64,000 nt of DNA, taken from Streptacidiphilus sp041262525 (GTDB lineage: Bacteria; Actinomycetota; Actinomycetes; Streptomycetales; Streptomycetaceae). A program made the translations under genes and the position numbers. The stretch's first letter is position 1; the number at the start of each line of letters is the position of its first letter. The notes under the pieces are model-generated. The model did not search any database. It was not told the origin of the DNA and saw only the letters and a program-made list of their open reading frames with translations. The stretch spans positions 62,001-126,000 of the forward strand of contig NZ_JBGCCK010000016.1 of the NCBI RefSeq assembly GCF_041262525.1, read 5' to 3'. Shown piece by piece: positions 54,156 through 63,616 of this stretch.

Positions 54156-54399
54156 GTCGAATGGCAGCGATCGGACGATCTCGCTAGGCCATGGCTCTCT
54201 TCGCGACTGCCAGCGGCTTTACAGGCCGTTCGACGATCGGGTCGAGCACCCGTCGTGACCTGTACCGGAACTGCTCTGGAAACCTCTCAGGCCCGGCCCT
54301 GGTCCGTGACTGGTCCGGATCTTGCCGCCCACTGGACCGCTCTCAAGCGCCCAGCCCGAGCGGCTCCCAAATTCCTTAGGCATCCTGAGCCGCTTCAGG

Positions 54400-54405
54400 C
54401 ATGAT
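54400..54405 (+). promoter_or_regulatory. -10 box of a leaderless promoter (GNAT)
   Basis: CATGAT ends 6 bases before GTG 54412. Confidence 0.45.
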
Positions 54406-54411
54406 CCACAC

Positions 54412-54975
54412 GTGGACACGTACCTGAAAACTGAGCGCCTCGCTCTTCGCCGCTTCACGGCCGACGATGCGGATTTGCTGATTGAGTTGGACAGCGACCC
54501 GGCGGTGATGCGCTACCTGTCCGGGGGCGCTGCGACCGCGCCTGATGTCGTCCGCGAGAGCCACCTGCCATTCATCCTCGCCGGCTACGAGAGGTGGCAG
54601 GGCGAGCTCGGACTGTTCGCCGCGTACGAGACCGTCGGCGACGCCTTCATCGGCTGGTTCTGTCTGCGGCCCGAGCCGGACGGCCCACGGGACGAGGCCG
54701 AACTTGGCTACCGGCTGCGGCAGGCTGCTTGGGGCAAGGGATACGCCACCGAAGGCTCACGGGCCCTGCTCGCCAAGGGGTTCACCGAGCTCGGTGTGCG
54801 GAAGGTCTGGGCTGCGACGATGGCCCTCAACAGCGGTTCGCGCCACGTCATGGAGAAGGCCGGAATGACCTTCGCGCACACTCTTCCCACTCCCCCCGAC
54901 ATGCAGATGGTGGAGGGCGCCGAGCTCGGGGGAGTGCAGTTCGAGATCACCAAGGAGCAATGGGAGCAGCAGTAG
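54412..54975 (+). CDS. GNAT-family N-acetyltransferase
   Basis: 187 aa. Opening TERLALRRFTADDADLLIELDSDPAVMRYLSGG and the acetyl-CoA-binding motif LGYRLRQAAWGKGYATEGSRALLAKGF (RxxGxG/A-type) are typical of RimJ/RimL-like enzymes. A C-terminal segment VEGAELGGVQFEITKEQWEQ is characteristic of this subgroup. Substrate unknown. Confidence 0.85.
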   Translation: MDTYLKTERLALRRFTADDADLLIELDSDPAVMRYLSGGAATAPDVVRESHLPFILAGYERWQGELGLFAAYETVGDAFIGWFCLRPEPDGPRDEAELGYRLRQAAWGKGYATEGSRALLAKGFTELGVRKVWAATMALNSGSRHVMEKAGMTFAHTLPTPPDMQMVEGAELGGVQFEITKEQWEQQ

Positions 54976-54992
54976 CCACGGACCGGTGGCGC

Positions 54993-55285
54993 CGTCAGGC
55001 GCTTGGTATACCCGAACGAGGCCGGCGAAGTGAACCGTTCCGGTTCGGTATCGAGCTTGTTGTCACGCGCTGACGGGTTCGTTGGCGCGGGTTCGTGGTG
55101 AGAGTAGGCGGTCTCGTGCTCGGTTGGGGTGGTGTGGCCGAGGGCGCCGTGGAGTCGCTGGTGGTTGTACCAGTCGGTCCATTCGGCGGTGCCGAACTCC
55201 ACGTGTGTAAAGGTCTTCCACGGGCCGTGACGATTGATCAGCCCGGCCTGGGCCAGCCTCTCGGTGAAGGCAATTGAGGTGTACT
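54993..55285 (-). pseudogene. IS3-family transposase remnant
   Basis: Minus-strand fragment with VEPGQYTSIAFTERLAQAGLI joined directly to NRHGPWKTFTHVEFGTAEWTDWYNHQRLHGALGHTTP. In intact IS3 OrfB the DDE segment between these two parts is longer, so an internal deletion removed part of the catalytic core. The DNA 5' to it runs straight into the IS30 fragment. Confidence 0.75.
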
Positions 55286-55737
55286 GACCAGGTTCAACCA
55301 GTGGACGCAACACCAGCTTGTTGGAGCGATCGTAGGTGATCGTTGAGGGCTTCGGCGGGTGTCTTCCAGCCGAGGCTCTTGCGGGGCCGGTTGTTGAGTG
55401 TGGCAGCGACCGCTTCGATCTCTTCGGCCGTCCACCGGGACAGGTCGGTGCCCCTCGGGAAGTACTGGCGCAGCAGGCCGTTGGTGTTCTCGTTGGTGCC
55501 GCGCTGCCATGGGCTGTGGGGGTCGGCGAAGTAGACCGGGAGGCCGGTCTCGGCCGTGAACTGGGCGTGTGCCGACACTTCCTTGCCGCGGTCCCACGTC
55601 AGCGACCGCCAGAGTTGTGCCGGCAGGGAGCCGATCGTCGCCGCCAGCGCGTCCTTCATGGTCACGGCGCCGTAGCCGGCCAGCGGCGGTCCGTTCTTGG
55701 TGCGGGGCAGATCCGCGTGGGCGGTGGCGGTCGGTCA
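55285..55737 (-). pseudogene. IS30-family transposase remnant
   Basis: Minus-strand fragment beginning LPRTKNGPPLAGYGAVTMKDALAATIGSL and including LTWDRGKEVSAHAQFTAETGLPVYFADPHSPWQRGTNENTNGLLRQYFPRGTDL. The N-terminal HTH half is missing and an in-frame stop precedes it near 55735. It carries the second catalytic Asp and Glu regions only, so it is inactive. It appears inserted into the IS3 copy. Confidence 0.8.
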
Positions 55738-55760
55738 GAACGTGCGCGGCATGGTCAGGG

Positions 55761-56333
55761 TCACCGGCAGTTCGGGTTCACCTGGTCGTGGAGTGCGCAC
55801 AGGGTGATCTGGGCAGTGAGGTCGACGGTGCGCCGGTAGCCGTCTGACAGGTAGTCGACGGCGATCTCGTCCAGCGTCGCCGACCCGTCGCCGGTGCGTT
55901 CGAGTTGCACGGCCAGTTCGGCCCGGCCGGCGGAACAGGTGATCGTGACCTGCTGGCGTCCGTTGGGGTGGTAGCCGGCCGCTGTCAGCGTCCCGGGTTC
56001 GCCGACAGATCCGCCGCCGGCCCATGGGCGCACCGCGAAGCCCTGAATGGCGATGCCACCCTCGCTTTTGACGGGTCGGACGTCCGTGACGCTCACGGCC
56101 CCGGGATGGTCCAGGCAGAGGGAGATGAACTCCCGGACGAACGGTGCGCGCGTGTTGGAGGGAGGGCTACCGAGGCTGATGACCGAGCCGCCGGAGAGGC
56201 GGGGGCCGTTGTCCGTCAGGGCGAAGCAGCCTCCGGCGCCCAGGGCGAGCAAGGCTGCGGCCGCGCTCGCGTACACCACCGGGCGTCGGCTTGGCGCTTT
56301 GCCGGGGTGTGCGGCGTCGTCGGGGGGCGGCAT
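55761..56333 (-). CDS. Putative membrane/secreted protein, unknown function
   Basis: 190 aa from ATG after GAGG. One N-terminal TM segment (VVYASAAAALLALGAGGCFAL) and an extracytoplasmic domain (FVREFISLCLDHPGAVSVTDVRPVKSEGG, QQVTITCSAGRAELAVQLERTGDG, ITLCALHDQVNPNC) with paired Cys that may form disulfides. No family recognised. It is flanked by the IS30 remnant at its 3' end. Confidence 0.65.
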   Translation of the reverse strand: MPPPDDAAHPGKAPSRRPVVYASAAAALLALGAGGCFALTDNGPRLSGGSVISLGSPPSNTRAPFVREFISLCLDHPGAVSVTDVRPVKSEGGIAIQGFAVRPWAGGGSVGEPGTLTAAGYHPNGRQQVTITCSAGRAELAVQLERTGDGSATLDEIAVDYLSDGYRRTVDLTAQITLCALHDQVNPNCR

Positions 56334-56599
56334 CGGGACCTCGCGTCGTGAATCGAACAGTTGATCTCCGTATTCCTATCCCGGCGCGCCGCCGGGGTCC
56401 ATAGCCGCCGAGGTCACGTTATGGCAGCTCAGAGCAGGTTGCGCAGTGCATTCTGGCTGGGTAGAGGCATGCGGTTCGGCGTGCGCGGCGTCGCAGGCTG
56501 ATCGTGTGCCGGGTCCGGCGCACGCGTCTGCCGGGAGGAGGCGGGTCCGAGTGGTCCAGGCAACACCGCTCAGCCCGGGTGGGGGCTCGCGCTTCGGCG

Positions 56600-56605
56600 T
56601 AGAGT
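56600..56605 (+). promoter_or_regulatory. -10 box of a leaderless promoter (lpdA)
   Basis: TAGAGT ends 7 bases upstream of ATG 56613. Confidence 0.55.
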
Positions 56606-56612
56606 CCGGGAC

Positions 56613-58016
56613 ATGAGTGAGCACTTTGATGTGGTGGTGCTGGGGGCAGGCCCCGGCGGTTACGTGGCCGCGATCCGGTCCGCGCAGCTGGGCCTGACGA
56701 CGGCGATCGTGGAGGAGAAGTACTGGGGCGGGGTCTGCCTGAACGTGGGCTGCATCCCCTCCAAGGCGCTGCTGCGCAACGCCGAGCTCGCGCACCTGTT
56801 CACCCAGGAGGCGGACACCTTCGGCATCCGGGTCGACGGCACGGTGACCTTCGACTACAAGGCGGCGTTCGAGCGCAGCCGCCAGGTCGCGGACGGCCGG
56901 GTCAAGGGCGTCCACTACCTGATGAAGAAGAACAAGATCAGGCAGTTCCAGGGTCGGGGTCACTTCACCGACGCGAACACGCTGCAGGTCGCCCTGACCG
57001 ACGGCGGCACCGAGACGGTCTCCTTCGATCACTGCATCATCGCCGCCGGCGCGACCACCCGTCTGCTGCCGGGCACCCAGCTGAGCGACCGCGTGGTCAC
57101 CTACGAGGAGCAGATCCTCACCGACTCGCTGCCGGAGAGCATCATCATCGCGGGCGCCGGCGCGATCGGCGTCGAGTTCGCGTACGTGCTGCACAACTAC
57201 GGCGTGAAGGTCACCATCGTAGAGTTCCTCGACCGGATGGTCCCGCTCGAGGACGCCGAGGTCTCGGCCGAGCTGGCGCGCCGCTACCGCAAGCTGGGCG
57301 TCGAGGTGCTGACCTCGACCCGTGTCGACTCGATCGACGACAGCGGTCCGAAGGTCCGCGTCACGGTCACCGGCAAGGAGGGCTCGCAGCAGGTGCTGGA
57401 GGCCGACAAGGTGCTCCAGGCGATCGGCTTCGCGCCCCGCGTGACCGGCTACGGCCTGGAGAACACCGGCGTGAAGCTGACCGAGCGCAACGCGATCGAC
57501 ATCGACGCGCGCGGCCGCACCAACGTCCCGCACATCTACGCGATCGGTGACGTCACGGCCAAGCTGATGCTGGCCCACGCCGCCGAGTCCATGGGCATCG
57601 TCGCGGCGGAGACCATCGCCGACGAGGAGACGATGGAGCTGGAGTACGTGATGATCCCGCGGGCCACGTACTGCCAGCCGCAGATCGCCAGCTTCGGCTG
57701 GACCGAGGCGCAGGCGCGCGAGCAGGGCTTCGACGTGAAGGTGGCCAAGTTCCCCTTCACCGCCAACGGCAAGGCGCACGGCATCGGTGAACCGGGCGGC
57801 TTCGTCAAGGTCATCGCCGATGCGAAGCACGGCGAGCTGCTGGGCGCACACCTGATCGGCCCGGACGTGACCGAGCTGCTGCCGGAGCTGACCCTGGCCC
57901 AGCAGTGGGACCTGACGGTCACCGAGGTCGCCCGCAACGTGCATGCGCACCCGACGCTGGGCGAGGCGGTCAAGGAGGCCATCCACGGCCTGGCCGGACA
58001 CATGATCAACTTCTGA
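56613..58016 (+). CDS. lpdA: Dihydrolipoyl dehydrogenase
   Basis: 467 aa. FAD motif VVVLGAGPGGYVAAI, redox disulfide GGVCLNVGCIPSKAL, NAD motif IIIAGAGAIGVEFA and C-terminal HAHPTLGEAVKEA with the His-Glu pair. It is E3 of the pyruvate/2-oxoglutarate dehydrogenase complexes and re-oxidises dihydrolipoamide with NAD. No E1/E2 genes are in the window. Confidence 0.97.
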   Translation: MSEHFDVVVLGAGPGGYVAAIRSAQLGLTTAIVEEKYWGGVCLNVGCIPSKALLRNAELAHLFTQEADTFGIRVDGTVTFDYKAAFERSRQVADGRVKGVHYLMKKNKIRQFQGRGHFTDANTLQVALTDGGTETVSFDHCIIAAGATTRLLPGTQLSDRVVTYEEQILTDSLPESIIIAGAGAIGVEFAYVLHNYGVKVTIVEFLDRMVPLEDAEVSAELARRYRKLGVEVLTSTRVDSIDDSGPKVRVTVTGKEGSQQVLEADKVLQAIGFAPRVTGYGLENTGVKLTERNAIDIDARGRTNVPHIYAIGDVTAKLMLAHAAESMGIVAAETIADEETMELEYVMIPRATYCQPQIASFGWTEAQAREQGFDVKVAKFPFTANGKAHGIGEPGGFVKVIADAKHGELLGAHLIGPDVTELLPELTLAQQWDLTVTEVARNVHAHPTLGEAVKEAIHGLAGHMINF

Positions 58017-58043
58017 TCAGTCTCTGGTCTTCTGACCGACGGC

Positions 58044-58085
58044 ATGCAGGAGGGCCCGGGGCGACAGCCCCGGGCCCTCCTGCAT
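58044..58085. terminator. 19-bp terminator hairpin between lpdA and the PBP
   Basis: ATGCAGGAGGGCCCGGGGC (58044-58062) pairs perfectly with its complement at 58067-58085 around a GACA loop. Convergent. Confidence 0.9.
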
Positions 58086-58097
58086 TGTCGCTACCGG

Positions 58098-60440
58098 CTA
58101 CGGCTTCTTCGGCGCCGCCGGGGTCAGCGCCGCGGTGGGCGTCGAGCTCGGGGTGGGAGTCGGCGTCGGGGTCGGCGTGGGGACGGTCGGCGTCGGCGTG
58201 GGCGTCGGGGACGTCACCGGCGGGGTGTAGGCCGGGGTGGACGGCTGCGTCTGCGTCGACGGGGTGGAGGACGGGGTCGACGTCGAGTTCGGCGAGTTGG
58301 ACGCGCTCGGCGTGCTCGACGGGGTCGGCGCGGCCGTGGTCCAGTTGCCGGTCTGCAGGTCGAAGCTGACGTCCGGCTGGCTCGCCAGCGCCTGGGTCAT
58401 GTAGTCGGTCCAGATCTGCGTCGGGAACGCGCCACCGTTGACGCGACTGGAGTTCGCCGCGTCGGCCAGGGAGATGCGCTTGCTCGCGCCCTCCTGGGCG
58501 AAGAGCCCCACTGCGGTCGACAGCTGCGGGGTGTAGCCGTCGAACCAGGCGGAGAGGTTCCCGTCCGTCGTACCGGTCTTGCCCGCGGCATCACGGCCGA
58601 GGGCCTGGGCCCGCGCGCCGGAGCCGTTCTGGATGACGCCCTGCAGAACCTCGGTGACGGTGTCGGCGACGTTGCGGTTGAAGGCCTGCACCGCGTCGTG
58701 CTTCGGCATCGTCTTCGACACGCCGTCCTGGCTGATCGACTGCACCGACCAGGGCGTGATCTGCATGCCGTGGTTGGCGAACGTCGCGTACGCGCCCGCC
58801 ATCTCGATCGCGTTCGGTTCCGCGACACCGAGGGAGAGCGTGGCCGTGTTGGCCGCCATCGCGGGGGTGTCCGCAGGCAGGCCCGCCGAGATCGCGGCCT
58901 GGCGCACCTTGTCGAGCCCGACGTCGGCGCCCATCTGCGTGAAGACGGAGTTGATCGACTTCGCCATGGCGTAGCTCACGCTCACCTGGCCGTAGCTGGC
59001 GCCGTCCTCGTTGGTGGCGGTGTAGGACGCGATGTTGCTCGGCAGGCCCTGGACCTGGACGTCGTTGTTGCCGTTGTACAGCGTGGTCGGCGTGATCTGG
59101 GTCCCAGACTGGGTCGTCGCCTGGTTCTGCAGGGCGGCGGCGAGTACGAAGGCCTTGAAGGTCGACCCGACCTGGATGTCCTTGCGCAGCGCGTCGTTGT
59201 ACCCCTGCGTCGCGTAGTCGGCGCCGCCGTATGCCGCGACGAGCTTGCCGGTCTTCGGGTCCACCGAGGCAGCGGCCGCACGCAGGTCTTTCGCCTTGGG
59301 GGCGCTGGACAGCTTGTCGTGCAGCTGCGTCTTGACCGAGTCGACCATCGCGTTCTGGTCGGCCTTGTCGAAGGTCGTCACGATCTTCCAGCCGCCCTGG
59401 GCCAGCTCGTCCCGGGTGACCACGTTGTTGCTGTACAGGTAGTTGTTGGCGATCTCCACCAGGTAGCCGGCCTGCCCGGCGAGACCCTTGACCGGCGCGG
59501 CCGCCTTCACGGCCGGGAACTTGGCCGCGGCCCGCTGCTCCGGCGTCAGGTAGCCGAGCTTGGCCATGCCGTCCAGGACGTAGTTCCAGCGGTTCGTCGC
59601 CGCCTGCTTGCCCGCCGCGCTCGCGGTGCTGACGTCGTAGGCGCTCGGGGCCTGGAGCAGCGCGGCCAGGTAGGCGCTCTGGTCGGCGTTGAGCTGGGCG
59701 GCGTTGATGCCGAAGTAGGCCTGGGCGGCGGCCTGGATGCCGTAGGCGTCGCGGCCGAAGTAGGAGGTGTTCAGGTAACCGGCGAGGATGTCTTCCTTGG
59801 TCTCGGTCCGGTCCACCTTCAGCGCGATGAAGAACTCTTTCGCCTTGCGGCTGATGGTCTGGTTCTGGCTCAGGTAGTAGTTCTTCACGTACTGCTGGGT
59901 GATCGTCGACCCGCCCTGCACGCCGTTCCCGTTCAGGGTGTCCCAGGCGGCGCGGACCATGCCGGTGACGCTGATGCCCTGGTTCGAATAGAAGGTGCGG
60001 TCCTCGGCGGAGACCGCCGCGTGCTGCATTTCCAGCGAGATCTGGCTGATCGGGACGATGGTCCGGTTCATCGCGCCGGTCTGACCGATCACGGTCTTGC
60101 CGTCGGCGTAGTAGTAGATGTTCGTCTGGGCGGTCGCGGCGGCGTTCGCGTTCGGCGGCTCGACGGTGAGGTAGATGCCGACGAAGGCGCCCACGCCCAG
60201 CGCGACGACGGCCAGCAGCCCGCCGAGCGACATCCGCCAGGTGGGGATGGCGCGGCGATACCAGGGCAGCGCCCTGCGCCTGGCCTTGCGCGCCGCCTTC
60301 GTGGCCCGACGCCGATCGCGCCCGCTGGCGCCCATTCCGCCTCCTTCGGCCCGGTCCTCCGCTTCCAGCGTGGCGCGGTCCATGGGGTTGGCGAGGCTGT
60401 CCGGATCGTCCATGCCGCCGCCGTTGCTGCTCTTGCCCAT
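58098..60440 (-). CDS. Class A penicillin-binding protein (GT51 transglycosylase / transpeptidase)
   Basis: 780 aa from ATG (GGAG 13 bases upstream); ATG at 60509 would add 23 residues. Cytoplasmic Arg-rich segment, one TM helix (~69-91), glycosyltransferase 51 with AVSAEDRTFYSNQGIS and GSTITQQYVKNYY, then transpeptidase motifs GSTFKAF (SxxK), SIN (SxN) and AGKTGTT (KTG). A Thr/Pro/Ser-rich C-terminal tail of ~130 residues ends the protein. It polymerises and cross-links peptidoglycan at the cell surface. Confidence 0.94.
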   Translation of the reverse strand: MGKSSNGGGMDDPDSLANPMDRATLEAEDRAEGGGMGASGRDRRRATKAARKARRRALPWYRRAIPTWRMSLGGLLAVVALGVGAFVGIYLTVEPPNANAAATAQTNIYYYADGKTVIGQTGAMNRTIVPISQISLEMQHAAVSAEDRTFYSNQGISVTGMVRAAWDTLNGNGVQGGSTITQQYVKNYYLSQNQTISRKAKEFFIALKVDRTETKEDILAGYLNTSYFGRDAYGIQAAAQAYFGINAAQLNADQSAYLAALLQAPSAYDVSTASAAGKQAATNRWNYVLDGMAKLGYLTPEQRAAAKFPAVKAAAPVKGLAGQAGYLVEIANNYLYSNNVVTRDELAQGGWKIVTTFDKADQNAMVDSVKTQLHDKLSSAPKAKDLRAAAASVDPKTGKLVAAYGGADYATQGYNDALRKDIQVGSTFKAFVLAAALQNQATTQSGTQITPTTLYNGNNDVQVQGLPSNIASYTATNEDGASYGQVSVSYAMAKSINSVFTQMGADVGLDKVRQAAISAGLPADTPAMAANTATLSLGVAEPNAIEMAGAYATFANHGMQITPWSVQSISQDGVSKTMPKHDAVQAFNRNVADTVTEVLQGVIQNGSGARAQALGRDAAGKTGTTDGNLSAWFDGYTPQLSTAVGLFAQEGASKRISLADAANSSRVNGGAFPTQIWTDYMTQALASQPDVSFDLQTGNWTTAAPTPSSTPSASNSPNSTSTPSSTPSTQTQPSTPAYTPPVTSPTPTPTPTVPTPTPTPTPTPSSTPTAALTPAAPKKP

Positions 60441-60828
60441 GCCGGTGTTGCTCCGCCCTCTGTACCCGCTGAACTGCTGGACCGAGGTCGTGTCCCGCCT
60501 CGACTGCATGATCGTTAAACGCCCCAAACGGGGCATTCCCGTCTACTTTGCCGGATGGGCCAGGCGTGGGCGAACAGACTCGGGGTCCGATGGTCCTTTT
60601 GTGGCGGGGCTGTGACACTGGGAGCAGCCGTTCGGCTACCCTGTGAGAGCAGGACCACAACCGAAGATCGATGGCGAGAGCCCCTTCGTGGCACCCCCCG
60701 GGTGCCGACGAACGGGGCCTTTTCGGCGTTCCCGCGCGCGTGCGGGCATCCGTCGCGATAGCTGTCGACAAGTCGACACTCGGAGGTCCTGCACAGGGAT
60801 GTCAAAAGAATGTGCAGAGAGGAGTGTG
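60441..60828. other. Intergenic region between PBP and ABC exporter
   Basis: 388 bp, divergent genes. It contains a hairpin at about 60522-60536 (GCCCC/GGGGC), a strong terminator-like hairpin at 60680-60724 and a TACCCT box near 60637. No protein-coding frame is supported. Confidence 0.6.
60680..60724 (+). terminator. Terminator or attenuator hairpin upstream of the ABC exporter
   Basis: GCCCCTTCGTGGCACC pairs with GGTGCCGACGAACGGGGC with one bulge, loop CCCC, followed by CTTTTC. It lies in the probable 5' leader of the exporter operon. Confidence 0.65.
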
Positions 60829-61638
60829 ATGTACGCCGCAGTCTGCGCCAGCAGTTTCCGGCGCTATGCGACCTACCGCGCCGCCACCTGGGCCCGGGTC
60901 GTCACCAACACCGTCTTCGGCTTCATCATCGCCTACACCTACCAGGCGCTCTGGCAGGTCCGCCCGCACCTGGGCGGCTACGACCTGTCCGCCGCACTCA
61001 CCTATGTCTGGATCGGCCAGGCCATGTTCGCCTTCATCGCCATCGGCGGCCAGGGCGCTCTGGAGGACCTGCAGACCCGGATCGCCAACGGCGACGTCGC
61101 CGTGGACCTGTTCCGGCCGGTCGACCTCCAGGCCTGGTGGCTCTCGGTCGACCTCGGCCGGGCCGGCTACCAGCTGCTCGCCAACGGCATCGTCCCGATG
61201 CTGACCGGCGCGCTCTGCTTCCACCTGCGGCTGCCGCAGGGCGGCGTCGCGGCCGCGGCCGGGGCCTGGGCGGCGTTCGCGCTCGCGCTCGTGCTGGCCG
61301 CTGTGGTCAGCTTCGCGATGCGCTACCTGGTCGCGCTGACCGCCTTCTGGCTGCTCGACGTTCGCGGCGTGCAGATGATCTACTACCTGACCTGCTCCTT
61401 CTTCGGCGGCTTCTTCCTGCCGATCACGCTCTTCCCGCCGCTGCTCGAGGGGCTCGCGAGGGTGCTGCCCTTCGTCGCCGTCTTCCAGGTCCCGGCCGAC
61501 GTCTTCCTGCAGCGCTACGACGCCGCGGGCATGCTCGCGGCGCTCGGCGTCCAGCTCGCCTGGGCGGTCGTGCTGCTCGGCGCAGGCCGACTCGTGCAGG
61601 GGCGCGCGGTGCTCAAGGTGGTGGTCCAGGGTGGCTGA
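60829..61638 (+). CDS. ABC-2-type exporter permease 1
   Basis: 269 aa from ATG after AGAGAGGAGTG. Six hydrophobic segments; GDVAVDLFRPVDLQAWWLSVDLGR is the amphipathic motif of the ABC-2 'DUF990-like' permeases. First gene of a permease-permease-ATPase operon. Its stop overlaps the GTG of permease 2. Probably exports a lipid-linked or lipophilic substrate; substrate not evident. Confidence 0.85.
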   Translation: MYAAVCASSFRRYATYRAATWARVVTNTVFGFIIAYTYQALWQVRPHLGGYDLSAALTYVWIGQAMFAFIAIGGQGALEDLQTRIANGDVAVDLFRPVDLQAWWLSVDLGRAGYQLLANGIVPMLTGALCFHLRLPQGGVAAAAGAWAAFALALVLAAVVSFAMRYLVALTAFWLLDVRGVQMIYYLTCSFFGGFFLPITLFPPLLEGLARVLPFVAVFQVPADVFLQRYDAAGMLAALGVQLAWAVVLLGAGRLVQGRAVLKVVVQGG

Positions 61639-62473
61639 CTCCAGGGTGGCTGACTCCGGGGCGGCGCAGCTGAGGCAGTCGTTGGGCGCGTACGGGCAGA
61701 TCGTGCGGATGTGGATCCGTGCGGCTCTCGCCTATCCGGCCTCGTTCTGGATGACCACGCTCGGCAACATGGCCGCCTCCGGGATGGACTTCGTCGTCAT
61801 CGCGGTGATCTTCCTGCACACGCAGGCGCTCGGCGGCTGGACACTGCCGCAGGTCGCCTTCCTCTACGGCACCTCCGGACTCACCCTCGGCCTCGCCGAC
61901 CTGCTGGTCGGCAGCATGGACCAGCTCGGGGTGCGGGTGCGCGACGGCTCCATCGACACCGTCCTGGTCCGGCCCGTCCCCGCGCTCGCGCAACTCGCCG
62001 CGGACCGCTTCGCGCTGCGCAGGCTCGGGCGGATCGTCCAGTCCGGCGCCGTGCTCGGCTGGGCGCTGGCGCATCTGGAGCTGACCTGGACGCCGCTGAA
62101 GCTGCTGGTCATGGTCTCGCTGGTGCTGTGCGGGACGGTCATCTTCGGAGCGGTCTTCGTCGGGGGCTCGGCGTTCCAGTTCTTCGTCGCGGACGCGGCG
62201 GAGGTGCAGAACTCCTTCACCTACGGCGGCGCGACGATGCTGCAGTACCCGCCGACCGTCTTCGCCAAGGACATCGTCCGCGGCACCGTCTACGGCGTGC
62301 CGCTGGCCTTCGTCAACTGGCTGCCCGCCCTCTACGTCCTCGGCCGGAGCGATCCGCTCGGGCTCCCCGGCTGGTTCCGCTTCGCCTCGCCGCTCGCCGC
62401 GCTCGCCTGCGCGGCCGTGGCCGGGCTCCTCTGGCGGGCCGGCATCCGCTCCTACCGCAGCACCGGCAGTTGA
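61631..62473 (+). CDS. ABC-2-type exporter permease 2
   Basis: 280 aa from GTG overlapping the previous stop. GDGSIDTVLVRPVPALAQL-like loop (RVRDGSIDTVLVRPVP) is shared with permease 1, and six helices are visible. The start region carries a direct repeat GGGTGGCTGACTCC, so GTG at 61646 is an alternative start. It pairs with permease 1 to form a heterodimeric channel. Confidence 0.87.
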   Translation: MADSRVADSGAAQLRQSLGAYGQIVRMWIRAALAYPASFWMTTLGNMAASGMDFVVIAVIFLHTQALGGWTLPQVAFLYGTSGLTLGLADLLVGSMDQLGVRVRDGSIDTVLVRPVPALAQLAADRFALRRLGRIVQSGAVLGWALAHLELTWTPLKLLVMVSLVLCGTVIFGAVFVGGSAFQFFVADAAEVQNSFTYGGATMLQYPPTVFAKDIVRGTVYGVPLAFVNWLPALYVLGRSDPLGLPGWFRFASPLAALACAAVAGLLWRAGIRSYRSTGS

Positions 62474-62505
62474 GAACACGAGAGCGACAGAAGGGGCTTG
62501 GCGTC

Positions 62506-63534
62506 ATGAGCGAGGCGTTGATCGAGGTCGAGGGCGTCACGAAGAGCTTCGTGGTGCGTCGGCGTTCCGGCCGGCTGCGGCGGACGCGGGTCCGGGTGGA
62601 CGCCGTCGCGGGCCTGGACTTCCGGATCGACCGCGGGGAGATGGTCGGCTACATCGGGCCCAACGGGGCCGGGAAGTCGACGACCATCAAGATGCTGACC
62701 GGCATCCTGCTGCCCAGCGGCGGCCGGCTGCGCGTCGCCGGGGCGGACCCGGTGCGCGAACGCGTTCGGCTGGCCCACCGGATGGGCGTCGTCTTCGGGC
62801 AGCGGACGACGCTCTGGTGGGACCTGCCGCTGCGCGACTCCTACGAGCTGGCCCGGCGTATCTACCGGATCCCGGACCAGACCTACGCGCGCAATCTGGA
62901 GCGCTGCGTCGAACTGCTGGAGCTGGCCCCGCTGCTGGAGGTCCCGGTGCGCCAGCTCTCGCTGGGCCAGCGGATGCGCGGGGACATCGCCGCCGCGCTG
63001 CTGCACGAGCCGGACGTGCTCTACCTGGACGAGCCGACCATCGGCCTCGACGTGGTCAGCAAGCGCCGGGTACGCGAGTTCCTGGCCCAGGTCAACGCGG
63101 AACACGGCACGACGGTGCTGCTGACCACGCACGACCTGACCGACATCGAACAGCTCTGCTCACGGGTGATGGTCATCGACCACGGCCGCGTCGTCTACGA
63201 CGGCGGTCTCGACGGCCTGCACGACCAGGGCCGCAGCGAACGCACCCTCGTCGTCGACCTGGAGCGCGAGGCCGCCCCGATCGACCTGCCGGGCACCCGG
63301 GTGGTGCGGGTCGAGGGCAGCCGCCAATGGCTCGCCTTCCCGGCGGCGGCGAGTGCGGCGCCGCTGGTGGCGGCGGTCGCGAGCCGGTACGAGCTGCGGG
63401 ATCTGTCGGTGCGCGAGCCGGAGATCGAGGACGTCATCGCGCGGATGTACGCGGAGACATCGGGGACATCGGGGACATCGGGGACTTCGGCGACTTCGGG
63501 AACGGAGGTGGGGGCCGCGGCTGTCCGAGGCTGA
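62506..63534 (+). CDS. ABC exporter ATPase
   Basis: 342 aa from ATG after AAGGGG. Walker A GPNGAGKST, signature LSLGQRMRGD, Walker B DVLYLDEPTIGLD, and H-loop LLTTHDLTD. The C-terminal extension (LVVDLEREAAPIDL) is that of the DrrA/NatA-like DUF4162 group. A TSG-rich tail (TSGTSGTSGTSATSGT) ends the protein. It powers the two ABC-2 permeases. Confidence 0.93.
   Translation: MSEALIEVEGVTKSFVVRRRSGRLRRTRVRVDAVAGLDFRIDRGEMVGYIGPNGAGKSTTIKMLTGILLPSGGRLRVAGADPVRERVRLAHRMGVVFGQRTTLWWDLPLRDSYELARRIYRIPDQTYARNLERCVELLELAPLLEVPVRQLSLGQRMRGDIAAALLHEPDVLYLDEPTIGLDVVSKRRVREFLAQVNAEHGTTVLLTTHDLTDIEQLCSRVMVIDHGRVVYDGGLDGLHDQGRSERTLVVDLEREAAPIDLPGTRVVRVEGSRQWLAFPAAASAAPLVAAVASRYELRDLSVREPEIEDVIARMYAETSGTSGTSGTSATSGTEVGAAAVRG
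63452..63500 (+). repeat. 9-bp tandem repeat in the ATPase 3' end
   Basis: ACATCGGGG is repeated about four times with drift to ACTTCGGCG, encoding the TSG-rich tail. Confidence 0.7.
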
Positions 63535-63616
63535 CGATCCGTAGGGCGGGCGCCTGACACGTCGGAGGCAAGTAATCGGTTTGCCTGTTGGCGATGGTGG
63601 TGGATGCAATGTCGGC

